The notes: generated by a model from the letters alone, not told the origin. A stretch of DNA of 64,000 nt from Clostridia bacterium (GCA_030526425.1 JAUNCT010000001.1:85963-149962); one strand, 5' to 3'; positions 23,465-32,668 are shown, counted from the first letter of the stretch. Numbers and translations are program-made.

Positions 23465-23771
23465 ATACCGGAGCCGACGGGATGTACCGGAACACTCAAT
23501 TCTGCAATATCGAAATTATTTTAATGCAATTACGAAAATGAAACGAACGATACGTAAAATACGAAATGAATTGTCAAAGCGGACTTTCATATTCGAAAAC
23601 TATAGATAATATACGATATAATACGATAAATCCTTACGATATGGTTCCTATTTAAAATCGGAATATGAAATATAGATGTTTTCTATTGACGGGCATAAGA
23701 CTCGTGGGATATTCTTTTTGCAAGACGACTGCATAAAGTCTTGCAATATTACCGAACAGGAGGAACCAAAC
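23465..23771 (+). promoter_or_regulatory. AT-rich promoter region of the TAXI-TRAP operon
   Basis: This gap holds no gene and is far richer in A/T than its surroundings. A plausible promoter is TTGACG (23686-23691), 18-bp spacer, TATTCT (23710-23715). TTTCATATTC (23585-23594) and GAATATGAAA (23661-23670) form a perfect 10-bp inverted pair 66 bp apart, and ATACGATA is repeated around 23610-23625. This suggests multiple regulator contacts. Confidence 0.45.
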
Positions 23772-24734
23772 ATGAAAAAAAGCACTTTGGCACTGGCATT
23801 GGCGCTGCTGATGGCTCTTTCCGCGGTCGCGTTCGCGGCACCGATGGAGGGCGGCTCCGCACTCATCTTCACGACCGGCGGCGATCAGGGCACCTATTAC
23901 GGCTTCGGCGGTGTTCTCGCGGGCAAGGTCGGCGAGACGACTTCCACCACCGTGACGGCGATCACCTCCGGCGGATCGAAAGCGAACATCGAAGCGCTCG
24001 AAATGGAAGACGCTCAGATCGGTTTTGTGCAGACGGACGTCGGTGCATACGGTTATGAAGGTACCCGGTTGTTCGAAGAGAAGGTCGATTGCTTCTCCTC
24101 CGTTGCGAACCTTTACATGGAGCAGGTCCAGATCGTCACGCTGAACCCGGAGATCAAGACCGTTGCGGATCTGAAGGGCAAAAACGTTTCCGTCGGCGCG
24201 GCGGGCTCGGGCGTGTACTTCAATGCGGTCGATGTGCTGACCGCCTACGGGCTCGATGTCGATAAGGACATCAATGCGACCTACCAGTCCTTCGGCGACA
24301 GCGCGGAAGCACTGCAAGACGGCAAGATCGACGCGGCGTTCATCGTTTCCGGCGCACCGACCACGGCGGTCACCTCCCTTGCGGCGACGAAACCGGTCAA
24401 CCTGGTTGCCATCGATGCGGAGCATGCGGACGCGCTCATCGCAGCTTCTCCCTATTACAGCAAGGCGACCATCGCCAAGGAGACCTACGGCATGCCCGAG
24501 GACGTGACCACCGTTGCGGTCGGCGCGGTCGTTATCGCACGTGACGACGTTTCCGAGGCGGATGTATACAACTTCCTTTACGGCGTGTTCGAGAACCTCG
24601 ACTCCATCACAGCGGCGCATGCCAAGGGCGCGGAGCTCAGCCTTGAATTCGCAGCATCTTACGGCGCGGTCCCGTATCATCCGGGCGCGGTCAAATACTT
24701 TGCGGAAAAAGGCATTACCGTCCCCGGTAAGTGA
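23772..24734 (+). CDS. TAXI family TRAP transporter solute-binding protein
   Basis: A 320-residue extracellular binding protein. The signal peptide ends near residue 22 (AVAFA); there is no lipobox. The mature start SALIFTTGGDQGTYYGFGGVLA is diagnostic of TAXI binding proteins. Further family segments are VTAITSGGSKANIEAL, VSVGAAGSGVYFNAVDVL and QDGKIDAAFIVSGAPTTAV. TAXI systems usually import dicarboxylates or glutamate-like substrates with a sodium or proton gradient. AGGAGG precedes the start. The fused permease follows after an intercistronic hairpin. Confidence 0.94.
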   Translation: MKKSTLALALALLMALSAVAFAAPMEGGSALIFTTGGDQGTYYGFGGVLAGKVGETTSTTVTAITSGGSKANIEALEMEDAQIGFVQTDVGAYGYEGTRLFEEKVDCFSSVANLYMEQVQIVTLNPEIKTVADLKGKNVSVGAAGSGVYFNAVDVLTAYGLDVDKDINATYQSFGDSAEALQDGKIDAAFIVSGAPTTAVTSLAATKPVNLVAIDAEHADALIAASPYYSKATIAKETYGMPEDVTTVAVGAVVIARDDVSEADVYNFLYGVFENLDSITAAHAKGAELSLEFAASYGAVPYHPGAVKYFAEKGITVPGK

Positions 24735-24768
24735 GCCTTGTCGCCGGGAACTCCGGCAAACATCCGGA

Positions 24769-24802
24769 GGAACAGGCGCTATGCGCCTGTTCCCCTTGTT
24801 TT
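24769..24802 (+). terminator. intercistronic hairpin between TAXI binding protein and permease
   Basis: Perfect 11-bp stem (24769-24779 with 24783-24793), TAT loop, then CCTTGTTTT. It probably attenuates transcription into the permease or stabilises the upstream message, giving more binding protein than permease. Confidence 0.7.
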
Positions 24803-24839
24803 ATTTCTTCGCGTCCGCAGGGAAAGGAGACGACACACG

Positions 24840-26786
24840 ATGGAACATAAACCGAAGGATCCGCAATTGACACACGCGGCTGAAGTGGGAACCGCAGCCG
24901 ATGTGGAAGCGGTCATGAAAAAATATGACAGGGAATCGAACCGGCGCATTTGGACGGGCGTGCCGAAAACGGTCGTCCGTTGGATGAGTATCCTGTTTTC
25001 CTGTTTTTGCATTTGGGTCACGCTGTTCTCCAATGCGATGCCCGAGGTCAGGCTCAATTTGTTTTTGGGGATGATCCTCATCCTCGGATACCTGAACTTC
25101 CCGCGGAAGAAGGGCTGTGAGAAGGTCAATAACCTTCCGTGGTACGATATCCTGATCATGGTGGCGGGTGCGGCGGCGTTTTTCTACTGCGCGGCGAACG
25201 CGAAGTTCATCATCATGAAGTCCGCGAAGATCACGAAGGACCCGTGGATGGTCGCGCTTGCGATCACGGGCATCGTTTCGATGATGGAGCTTTGCAGACG
25301 CTGCGTTGGGATCCCGATCCTCTGCGTTGTCGGCGCGTTGATGGCATATACGTTTGCGAACGTCCGCTTCGGAAAGGTCATTTACGATTTGTACTTTACG
25401 ACGGGCGGCATCATGGGCACGCCGATCAACGTGTGCGCAAAGTACATCGTGGTGTTCATCGTGTTCGGCGCGTTCCTCGAACGCACCGGGATCTCGGCGT
25501 TCTTCATCGATCTGGCAAACTGCGCGGCGGGTGCTTCCGCGGGCGGTCCCGCGAAGGTCGCGGTCCTCTCCTCCGCACTCTGCGGCATGGTCAGCGGTTC
25601 CTCGGTCGGCAATACCGTTACGACGGGTTCCATTACCATCCCGATGATGAAGAAAACGGGTTACAAGGCGGAATTCGCGGGCGCGGTCGAAGCAGCCGCA
25701 TCCACCGGCGGGCAGATCATGCCGCCGATCATGGGCGCCGCCGCGTTCCTGATGGCGGAGTACATGGGCATTCCGTATGCGCAGGTCGCGTTGAAGGCGG
25801 TCTTGCCGGCGGTGCTCTATTTTACGGGTATCTATATCGCCGTGCATCTCGAAGCGAAGAAGCTCGGTCTCCGCGGTATCCCGCGGGAAGAACTCCCGAA
25901 GCTGAAAAAGCTGCTGCCGAAATGCTATTTGCTCTTGCCGCTCGTGGCGCTCGTGTATATGGTTTCGACCAATATGTTCACGATGCAGTTTTCGGCGACC
26001 ATCGCGATCTTCATCGCCATTGCGGTCGGTTTTCTGAATAAGGAAGACCGCCTGACGCCGCGGAAGATCCTCGATGCGTTGGAAGCCGGCGGCGTCGGCA
26101 CCATCACCGTTGCCGTTGCCTGCGCGATGGCGGGTCTCGTTGCCGGATGCATCACCTCGACGGGGCTCGCTTCGAAACTGATCACGGCGATCGTCCGTAT
26201 TTCGGGCGGCCGTGCGATCGTTGCGCTTCTGCTGACGATGTTGTGCTGCATCATTCTCGGTATGGGCGTACCCACGACGGCGAATTTCTGCATCATGGCT
26301 TCGACCTGTGCGCCGATCCTCATCGATCAGCGCATCGGCATCCCGGCGATCTCCGCATACTTCTTCGTGTTCTATTTCGGTATCGTTGCGGATATCACGC
26401 CGCCGGTCGCGCTTGCGGCGTATGCGGGCAGCGCGATCGCAAAAGCGCCGCCGATGAAGACCGCGGTGAACGCAACGAAGCTTGCCATCGCGGCGTTTGT
26501 CGTGCCGTATGTGTTCGCATTCAGCCCGGCGATGCTGTTTGAGAACGTCGGTTCGGTGTTCGAGATCGCCCTGCTGTGCGTAACGGCGGTGTGCGGCATT
26601 TTCGGCATCGCGGCGGCGCTCAACGGCTTCTTCCGCAGGAAGATCGCCCTGCCGCTCCGCCTCGTGCTGCTTGCGGGCGGTCTGCTGTTGCTGATCCCCG
26701 GCGCGCTGACCGATCTCGCCGGTGCGGCGCTCGTTGCGGCGGTCATCGCCTTCCAAAGCTTCGGCGGCAAGAAAGAGAGCGTATAA
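24840..26786 (+). CDS. TRAP transporter fused permease (DctQM, TAXI type)
   Basis: A 648-residue membrane protein with many (about 16) hydrophobic segments. The large-subunit region contains KVAVLSSALCGMVSGSSVGN and STGGQIMPPIMGAAAFLMAE, diagnostic of TAXI TRAP permeases; the small DctQ-like part is fused at the N-terminus. ILGMGVPTTANFCIMAS and FGIVADITPPVALAAYAGS mark the second half of the transport core. It works with the upstream TAXI binding protein. AAAGGAG precedes the start at 24840. A bidirectional terminator follows. Confidence 0.95.
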   Translation: MEHKPKDPQLTHAAEVGTAADVEAVMKKYDRESNRRIWTGVPKTVVRWMSILFSCFCIWVTLFSNAMPEVRLNLFLGMILILGYLNFPRKKGCEKVNNLPWYDILIMVAGAAAFFYCAANAKFIIMKSAKITKDPWMVALAITGIVSMMELCRRCVGIPILCVVGALMAYTFANVRFGKVIYDLYFTTGGIMGTPINVCAKYIVVFIVFGAFLERTGISAFFIDLANCAAGASAGGPAKVAVLSSALCGMVSGSSVGNTVTTGSITIPMMKKTGYKAEFAGAVEAAASTGGQIMPPIMGAAAFLMAEYMGIPYAQVALKAVLPAVLYFTGIYIAVHLEAKKLGLRGIPREELPKLKKLLPKCYLLLPLVALVYMVSTNMFTMQFSATIAIFIAIAVGFLNKEDRLTPRKILDALEAGGVGTITVAVACAMAGLVAGCITSTGLASKLITAIVRISGGRAIVALLLTMLCCIILGMGVPTTANFCIMASTCAPILIDQRIGIPAISAYFFVFYFGIVADITPPVALAAYAGSAIAKAPPMKTAVNATKLAIAAFVVPYVFAFSPAMLFENVGSVFEIALLCVTAVCGIFGIAAALNGFFRRKIALPLRLVLLAGGLLLLIPGALTDLAGAALVAAVIAFQSFGGKKESV

Positions 26787-26806
26787 ACAAAAACGAATCA
26801 AACGGA

Positions 26807-26844
26807 AAACGACCCCCGTTCCGAAAGAAACGGGGGTCGTTTGT
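26807..26844. terminator. bidirectional terminator between convergent genes
   Basis: 14-bp stem (26807-26820 with 26829-26842) with T-rich 3' flank on + and A-rich 5' flank, placed between the TRAP permease and the PAP2 gene. Confidence 0.85.
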
Positions 26845-26849
26845 TGCGG

Positions 26850-27581
26850 TCATCCGAACAAATACCGGTCTGCGGCACCGAATGCCTTTTCCGCGGGACG
26901 GGTGGTTTCCGGAAACCGTCCGACGAGGAACCAAAGCAGTTCCGCCAGTGCGATGCCGGCAACGACGTCGAGGAAAAAGTGCTGTTTCACCAACAATGTC
27001 GATGCGCAAACGGCAAGCGTGTACACCGGGACGAAAACACGGACCCACAGCGGGAAGCGCTTTTGACCGCGGACACCGATGAAGCTCATCCACGAACCGA
27101 AACAGTGGATGGACGGAAACAGATTCACCGGGGTATCCGAAGCGTAAATGATACGGCACAGCCATGCGGTGAGCCCGGTTCCGGTGATTTCGGGACGGTC
27201 GATCTTTGTCGGAAGCAGAACGAAGATCGCGCCGCAAATCAGAAGACCGAGTGCGTTTGCCGTGAAAAAGCGGTACCAACGGGCTTTTCCGGTGTGAGCC
27301 GTCATCGCAAACGTGACGATCCAAAACAGGAAACAGCCGACATAGACCCACATGAACGCGGGAACGAAGGGTGTCTTCCGGTCGAGTGGGACGAGCAACG
27401 CGTGGTATTGCCAACCCGTCAGGATCTGCATCGCCTTGGTGAACCAGTATACCGCGCAATCGAGTACGAGACAGAACGGTGCGGAGAGCAGGGCGTAACG
27501 GGGAACGAGCCGGGCGAGGAACGAGGCATCGAATGCCGACGCCGAAAACGGTGCACGGGGTTTCTTATTCACAGGCAACAC
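26850..27581 (-). CDS. PAP2-family membrane phosphatase
   Basis: A 243-residue protein with six hydrophobic segments. The catalytic PAP2 motifs are NLFPSIHCFGSW (second motif, with the histidine) and VKQHFFLDVVAGI (third motif); the first KxxxxxxRP-type motif is degenerate. The family dephosphorylates lipid phosphates such as phosphatidate or undecaprenyl pyrophosphate, or acts as a phosphotransferase. The start is GTG at 27581 with CGGAG nine bases upstream; it overlaps the end of psd by 17 bases. As third gene of the pssA-psd operon, a role in phospholipid turnover is likely. Confidence 0.85.
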   Translation of the reverse strand: MLPVNKKPRAPFSASAFDASFLARLVPRYALLSAPFCLVLDCAVYWFTKAMQILTGWQYHALLVPLDRKTPFVPAFMWVYVGCFLFWIVTFAMTAHTGKARWYRFFTANALGLLICGAIFVLLPTKIDRPEITGTGLTAWLCRIIYASDTPVNLFPSIHCFGSWMSFIGVRGQKRFPLWVRVFVPVYTLAVCASTLLVKQHFFLDVVAGIALAELLWFLVGRFPETTRPAEKAFGAADRYLFG

Positions 27582-28434
27582 CGATGCGTTCTCCGTAACG
27601 GACGACGGTCTCGAGCCCGCGGGCGCTGTTTTCCGTAAACTCGGGGTCGAGCGCGACCGTGCCCGGCGCGAGGCACAGGATCACCGTGGAACCGCCGTAT
27701 TCGAAGTGACCTTTTTCCGCCCCCTTTTCCACGGCTCCCGCGGGGCGGTCGTTCACGATCCTGCCGACGAGCAATGCGCCGACTTCCATCATCAGGACCG
27801 TGCCGAAACGTTCGGTTTCGAGCGTTGCCAGTTCGCGGGCGTTTTCCGCATACAGCGCGGTCTTTTCGGCGGCAAGCGGGTGTACCGTGTGCAGCACGCC
27901 GGGGATCCGCCGTTCTTGGGAAACCGTTCCCGAACAGGGGTACCCGTAGCGGTGGTAATCGCTCACCGTCAAACGGAAAATGAGGATCGTACCGCCCGCG
28001 TATTTTTCCGCAAGCCCCGGGTCGCGGACCAACTGTTCAAAGGTATATCCGATGTTTTTGATGCGGAACCGCGCGTCTTCGGTGATGGGCAGAACGGTGA
28101 GCTTCGCATCCGCCGGGGAAACGAGTACGTCTTTCCCGCATGCCACGGGACGGCGGTCTTTCCGGATCTTCCGGCAGAAGAATTCGTTGAAGGAGCGGTA
28201 TTCCGCTTCCTCGTATTCCGACATGTCGATGCCGTTTTTGCGGATGAACCCGGGGATCAGCCGGGTGGAAAGCTTCGTGTCGAGGTACGCCCCGGCGAGC
28301 CTCGACAGCCGGGGACGGGTCAGCACTTTCAGCAACAGACGCCCGAAGGCGTTGTCGTACAGGAAGCGGACGCTTGCGATCTGTCCGCCGTCGTTCAAGG
28401 CAACGGGGTTCCCTTTTCTGTCAACGGCCGCCAT
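27565..28434 (-). CDS. psd: phosphatidylserine decarboxylase
   Basis: A 289-residue pyruvoyl enzyme precursor that converts phosphatidylserine to phosphatidylethanolamine at the membrane. The autocleavage site is in HFEYGGSTVILCL, where the serine of GGST becomes the pyruvoyl group. FRLTVSDYHRYGYPCSG carries the family His. The start at 28434 has GGAGAA upstream and lies inside the end of pssA (14-base overlap), so translation is coupled to the enzyme that makes its substrate. Confidence 0.95.
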   Translation of the reverse strand: MAAVDRKGNPVALNDGGQIASVRFLYDNAFGRLLLKVLTRPRLSRLAGAYLDTKLSTRLIPGFIRKNGIDMSEYEEAEYRSFNEFFCRKIRKDRRPVACGKDVLVSPADAKLTVLPITEDARFRIKNIGYTFEQLVRDPGLAEKYAGGTILIFRLTVSDYHRYGYPCSGTVSQERRIPGVLHTVHPLAAEKTALYAENARELATLETERFGTVLMMEVGALLVGRIVNDRPAGAVEKGAEKGHFEYGGSTVILCLAPGTVALDPEFTENSARGLETVVRYGERIGVACE

Positions 28435-29194
28435 CGAACAGTTCTCCGGCGACGATGGAGTCGATGATCTCGTCTTCGGGCGTGGACTTCGGCAGCTTGT
28501 ACCGCGTGAACAGCAGAATGAACAGCACGGCGGCACCGGTGATGCCCATCATGATGAAGACCTGCTTCTTCTTCGGCTTTTTCATTTTGAAGTCGAGGAT
28601 GAACAGCGTTCCGACGACGAACAGCAGGATCGCCAGCAGGAAGCTGAAGAGCTTTTCGCTCATCAGGGTCTCCAACAGGAAGAACAGCGGCAGAATGATC
28701 GAGATGGATGTCACGGGTAGACCGCGGAAGATCTTTTCTCCGGGGTCTGCCGAGCGCTGGCGGTTGCCTTCGTAAACGTTGAAGAATGCGAGGCGGATGA
28801 CGGAGCACAGCACATAGTACCCGATGGCGATCCCGCCGAGGAAGTACCGTGCGCCGAGCATGTAGCTGATGACTGCGGGAAACACACCGAAGCAGATGAC
28901 GTCACACAGGGAGTCGAGCTGCAGACCGAACGACTGCTGGTCGTCCGTCCGGTTCTTTTTGGTGCGGGCGATGGGACCGTCGAATGCGTCGCACAGACCG
29001 CACAACGCCAGACAGAGGATCGCCATACGGTAGTGTCCCTCGACGGCGCGCGTCATGCCGTAGACGCCGGCCATCAGCCCGAGGTAGGTCAGCACGACGG
29101 TGTAGTCGTATACGCCGATCATGGGGTTTCTCAGTTTTTTTCTTTTTGCGCGCAGATTCCGGACTGTCGCTTCCGTTAAATGGATCTTACTCAT
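28421..29194 (-). CDS. pssA: CDP-diacylglycerol-serine O-phosphatidyltransferase
   Basis: A 257-residue membrane enzyme. The CDP-alcohol phosphotransferase motif is visible as DAFDGPIARTKK followed by FGLQLDSLCDVICFG; the aspartates bind metal and CDP-DAG. About eight hydrophobic segments follow or flank it. It makes phosphatidylserine from CDP-DAG and serine. It leads a pssA-psd-PAP2 operon. A TATAAT only 11 bases before the ATG means a very short leader. Confidence 0.94.
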   Translation of the reverse strand: MSKIHLTEATVRNLRAKRKKLRNPMIGVYDYTVVLTYLGLMAGVYGMTRAVEGHYRMAILCLALCGLCDAFDGPIARTKKNRTDDQQSFGLQLDSLCDVICFGVFPAVISYMLGARYFLGGIAIGYYVLCSVIRLAFFNVYEGNRQRSADPGEKIFRGLPVTSISIILPLFFLLETLMSEKLFSFLLAILLFVVGTLFILDFKMKKPKKKQVFIMMGITGAAVLFILLFTRYKLPKSTPEDEIIDSIVAGELFDGGR

Positions 29195-29205
29195 AACAAT
29201 CGCTC

Positions 29206-29235
29206 ATTATAGCACAGTGTGGTCTTGCTTGTCCA
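29206..29235 (-). promoter_or_regulatory. pssA promoter with near-leaderless start
   Basis: On the minus strand TGGACA (29235-29230), an 18-bp spacer and TATAAT (29211-29206). Transcription should begin about 4-5 bases before the pssA ATG at 29194, leaving no room for a ribosome site. Confidence 0.6.
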
Positions 29236-29247
29236 AAAGCCGGGGCG

Positions 29248-30249
29248 TCAGACGATGAAACCGCCGCCGAGCAACCGCTCGCCGTCGTAGAGGACCATGC
29301 TTTGCCCGGGTGCCGGGGCACGGACGGGGCTTTCGCATTCGACGCGGACGGTTCCGTTTTCACCGGGGTAAACCGTGCAGGGCGGGTTTTCCCATTTCGT
29401 GTGGCGCACGCGGACGGTCGCGGAGAAGGGTTGGGCAGGCGCATCGCACAGCCAGGAAAAATCGGTCGCGGTGACGGAGGTGTGAAACAGATCTTCCCAA
29501 AGTGCGAGCTCGAGGGCGTTCTGTTCCGCGTCGATGCGCGCGACATAGGCTTTGCGCTCGTTGAACATGCCGGGGATGCGCTGACCGACGGTATAACGGC
29601 AGATGCCGTTATGCTCGCCGACGACTTTGCCGTTCAGGTACATCGGACCGGGTCCGGGCAGCACGGCGCGGGCGGCAAGCCAGCCGATGTGATCGTTGTC
29701 CGCAATGAAGCAGATCTCCATGCTGTCCTTCTTGTGAGCGCTCGAGAGCCCCATCTCCTCCGCCATGACACGGACCTCCCGCTTCGGGTAAGGTCCCAAC
29801 GGCAATATGAGGCGCGCTGCCTGTTCCCGTTTCAGACGGCAAAGCATATAGCTCTGGTCGTTTTCGGGATGCCCTTTGAGGATGCAGCCGTTTTCCGCGC
29901 GGGCGTAGTGACCGGTGGCGATCTTTTCCGCGCCGATGGCGTCGGCGGTTTCGAGCAGCAAACGGAATTTGACCGCGGGGTTGCAAAGGATGCAGGGGTT
30001 CGGCGTCCGCCCGGAGAGGTAGGCTTCGGTGAATGGTTTCTTGACCGCTTCTTCCAGCGCGTCCCGGACGGGAACGACCGTGAGCGGGATCTCCATCGCT
30101 TCGGCGGCGGTTTCCGTTTCCGTGCGTGTCGCGGCATCCGCCGTGTCGAGATAGACCCCGTGTACGCGGTATCCCGCCCGTTTCAGCAGCATCGCCGAAA
30201 CGGAGGAATCCACGCCGCCCGAGAAGCCGAGCACGACCGTTTCCTTCAT
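29248..30249 (-). CDS. mnmA: tRNA-specific 2-thiouridylase MnmA
   Basis: A 333-residue enzyme that puts sulfur on U34 of Lys, Glu and Gln tRNAs. The PP-loop is GFSGGVDSSVSAMLL near the start. The catalytic cysteines are in GRTPNPCILCNPAVKF and SMEICFIAD. GHYAR and YTVGQRIPGM are also family segments. The length is slightly below the usual ~360. AAAAGGAG precedes the start at 30249. It is divergent from the NYN-domain gene. Confidence 0.95.
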   Translation of the reverse strand: MKETVVLGFSGGVDSSVSAMLLKRAGYRVHGVYLDTADAATRTETETAAEAMEIPLTVVPVRDALEEAVKKPFTEAYLSGRTPNPCILCNPAVKFRLLLETADAIGAEKIATGHYARAENGCILKGHPENDQSYMLCRLKREQAARLILPLGPYPKREVRVMAEEMGLSSAHKKDSMEICFIADNDHIGWLAARAVLPGPGPMYLNGKVVGEHNGICRYTVGQRIPGMFNERKAYVARIDAEQNALELALWEDLFHTSVTATDFSWLCDAPAQPFSATVRVRHTKWENPPCTVYPGENGTVRVECESPVRAPAPGQSMVLYDGERLLGGGFIV

Positions 30250-30442
30250 AGGGTGGTCTCCTTTTCCGAAAATAAGCAATATATCAATAATCATAGCATG
30301 ATTCCGCCGGTTTTGAAACAGGCAAGACCGCGCGGAGCAAGGGGGTTCCGCAGGTTTCGCCGTACCATTCCGGGGAAAAATGTGATACACTGATGAAAAC
30401 GAAGAGGAACGGGGCGAGACCCCGATCGCAAAGGAAAGCAAT

Positions 30443-31633
30443 ATGACGATTTATTTTATCGATTTCGAAAACGTTCACGAGGGCGGACTCAAGGGTCTTG
30501 CAGAACTGCCCGAGGGAGACCGCGTCCACTTGTTCTACACGGTGAACGCCAATAAGATCTCGTTCGACTTCTTCGAGATCATCCGCAATTCCGACATCAT
30601 CCTGCACAAGGTCGCCGCCGGGAAGCAGGCGCTCGACATGATGCTGTCGAGCTTTCTCGGTTTTTGCGTGGCGGGCAACCCCGGTGCGCGCTTCGTCATC
30701 GTGTCGAAGGACCGGGATTATGCGCCCGTGGTCGATTTCTGGAATCTTCAGGCGAATCCCGTCGATGTGGAGCAGTATGCGTCCATCGCCGCAGCGGGCG
30801 GCGAAACGGAAGCGGAAGCCGAACCGCAGGAGGAGAGCGCACCTTCAGGCGGGAACCGCCGTCGCCGCGGCGGACGCAACCGTTCGGGCAGGGGGCGCGG
30901 AGTGAACAGCCGCCCCGCAACGGAACACGCGACGGAACCGGCGAAGCCCGAAGAATCCGTTGAAGAAGAGGTCCCGTCGGAACCCGATGTGACCGTTCCG
31001 GTTACCGAACCCGCAGAGGTACCCGAGATCATCTCCGTAAGCACGGAGCTTTTCGATGAAGCTTTGGAAGCCGTTGCGGAGGCTTCGGCGGTTCCGGAAG
31101 AGAGCCCGGAAGCGGAAGTCGCGCCGGTGGCGGAGCAGACCGGAGAGGAATCCTCCGAAGTGCTCGAGCTCGCTCCCGAGGTGTTCGAAGAAGCGCTGGC
31201 GGCGGTCGCGGAAGCGGCGGCGGAACCCGAAACGAAGGAAGCGCCGAAAAAAAACGCGGAACGTTCCGGAAACAAACGGAACCAAAGAAAGGAAGCTCCG
31301 AAAAAGCAGTCGGCGAAGGCTTCTGCGGCGGAGACGGAAAAAAGCGTGAAGCCCGGAAAAGCGGAAGGCGCGGACCAAGCGAAGAAGACCGAAACGAAGG
31401 AAACCGACAAGCAGCGGCGCGGACAGGAAGCGAACGCCATGCACAATGCCGTGCAGAAGGCGCTGAGCAAGGAGAAAGTGGACACGAACACGATCGCCTT
31501 CCTCGCCTCGCTGACCGCGAAGCATTACGGTGAGCGGAACGACAAACAGACGATCTACCGTGCGGTGATCAAGCAGTACGGTCAGAAGGAAGGCCTCCGC
31601 CTGTACGGCATCATGAAGACCTGCTTTCAATAA
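30443..31633 (+). CDS. NYN/PIN-domain ribonuclease-like protein with RGG-like segment and acidic linker
   Basis: A 396-residue protein. Residues 1-115 form a PIN-like NYN domain with acidic residues placed as in nucleases: IYFIDFENVHEG (D7, N10) and FVIVSKDRDYAPVV (D90, D92). Residues 139-153 (RRRRGGRNRSGRGRG) resemble an RGG RNA-binding segment. A long low-complexity linker (about 155-330) holds two copies of a helical motif, ELFDEALEAVAEA (202-214) and EVFEEALAAVAEA (246-258), then a Lys-rich stretch. A conserved-looking domain closes the protein (331-396). It is probably an RNA-processing enzyme; the substrate is unknown. AAAGGAAA precedes the ATG. Confidence 0.75.
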   Translation: MTIYFIDFENVHEGGLKGLAELPEGDRVHLFYTVNANKISFDFFEIIRNSDIILHKVAAGKQALDMMLSSFLGFCVAGNPGARFVIVSKDRDYAPVVDFWNLQANPVDVEQYASIAAAGGETEAEAEPQEESAPSGGNRRRRGGRNRSGRGRGVNSRPATEHATEPAKPEESVEEEVPSEPDVTVPVTEPAEVPEIISVSTELFDEALEAVAEASAVPEESPEAEVAPVAEQTGEESSEVLELAPEVFEEALAAVAEAAAEPETKEAPKKNAERSGNKRNQRKEAPKKQSAKASAAETEKSVKPGKAEGADQAKKTETKETDKQRRGQEANAMHNAVQKALSKEKVDTNTIAFLASLTAKHYGERNDKQTIYRAVIKQYGQKEGLRLYGIMKTCFQ

Positions 31634-31680
31634 GTAAATCAATAAGCAAATAGGATACGGAGTATCGGGAGAAAAGGCGC

Positions 31681-32625
31681 ATGCTGGATATTTCACAACT
31701 GATCGTCAACCTGTTCAGTCTGTTCATCATCATGGTCATCGGTTTTGTGCTGGTGAAGTGCAAAGCCGTGCCCGCGGAAACGAGCAAAGGACTTTCCGCG
31801 GTATTGATGAATGTTGCGTTGCCTGCGATGCTGGTCTATTCGATGGTCAGCCGGGAATTCGACGCCGAATTCATCCGCGACGGACTCATCATCATCGGGC
31901 TCGGTTTTGCGGAGTTCTTCCTCTTCGGGGTGCTGAGCTTCGTATTTGCGCGGGTATTCAAGGTGCCGGTGCCGCGCAGAGGATCCTGGATGTTCGCTTC
32001 GACGTTTTCGAACAACGGGTTCATGGGCTTCCCGATCGTTCTTGCGGTGCTCGGCGCGCCCGGGCTTGCGCTCGCGGTGATGCTGAACATCCCGCAGAAT
32101 ATCTGCGTTTACGCGCTCGGACCCTTCCAGATCCGTCTCGGCAGCGGCAAGGGCGGAAACGGGACCGGGGTGAAGGGCGTGCTCAAAAGCCTGTGCACGG
32201 TCATCAATTTCTCGATCGTTCTGGGTATTCTGCTGTATTTTCTGCGCATCCCCGTGCCGGAGTTCGTCCAAAAGCCACTGTTGTACCTCAACAACCTGAC
32301 GACGGCTCTGCCGATGCTCATCATCGGCATGAACCTGGGTGCGGCGGACTTGAAGAGCACCTTCACCGACCACGATGCGCTGACCAACGCGCTGACGCGT
32401 TTGATCCTCTTCCCGGTGATTCTGTGGGCGTTGCTGAAGCTTATCCCCGTGAACAACGTGCTGATCAAAAAGGTCCTGTTGCTGATCTACGCGATGCCGA
32501 CTGCGGCGGTCGCGGCGCCGCTTTCGATGGCGAACGAGGGCGACCCGATGCTCGCTTCCCGCACGACGTTCTTCTCGACGGTCGCCTGTCTTGTGACCAT
32601 TCCGCTCATCTGTTTGTTGCCGTAA
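31681..32625 (+). CDS. AEC family transporter (auxin efflux carrier type)
   Basis: A 314-residue membrane protein with ten hydrophobic segments in the two five-helix halves typical of AEC carriers, which in bacteria often export or import malate and other organic acids. Family segments are SNNGFMGFPIVLAVLG, LGILLYFLRIPVPEF and the final MPTAAVAAPLSMANEGD. It lies 47 bases after the NYN gene, perhaps in the same transcript, and ends at a terminator (32645). Confidence 0.88.
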   Translation: MLDISQLIVNLFSLFIIMVIGFVLVKCKAVPAETSKGLSAVLMNVALPAMLVYSMVSREFDAEFIRDGLIIIGLGFAEFFLFGVLSFVFARVFKVPVPRRGSWMFASTFSNNGFMGFPIVLAVLGAPGLALAVMLNIPQNICVYALGPFQIRLGSGKGGNGTGVKGVLKSLCTVINFSIVLGILLYFLRIPVPEFVQKPLLYLNNLTTALPMLIIGMNLGAADLKSTFTDHDALTNALTRLILFPVILWALLKLIPVNNVLIKKVLLLIYAMPTAAVAAPLSMANEGDPMLASRTTFFSTVACLVTIPLICLLP

Positions 32626-32644
32626 TAACGGAAAACAGATGCCG

Positions 32645-32668
32645 AAAAGCCCCCTCCGGGGCTTTTTT
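32645..32668 (+). terminator. terminator of the AEC gene
   Basis: 9-bp stem (32645-32653 with 32658-32666), CTCC loop, T6 run. Confidence 0.88.
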
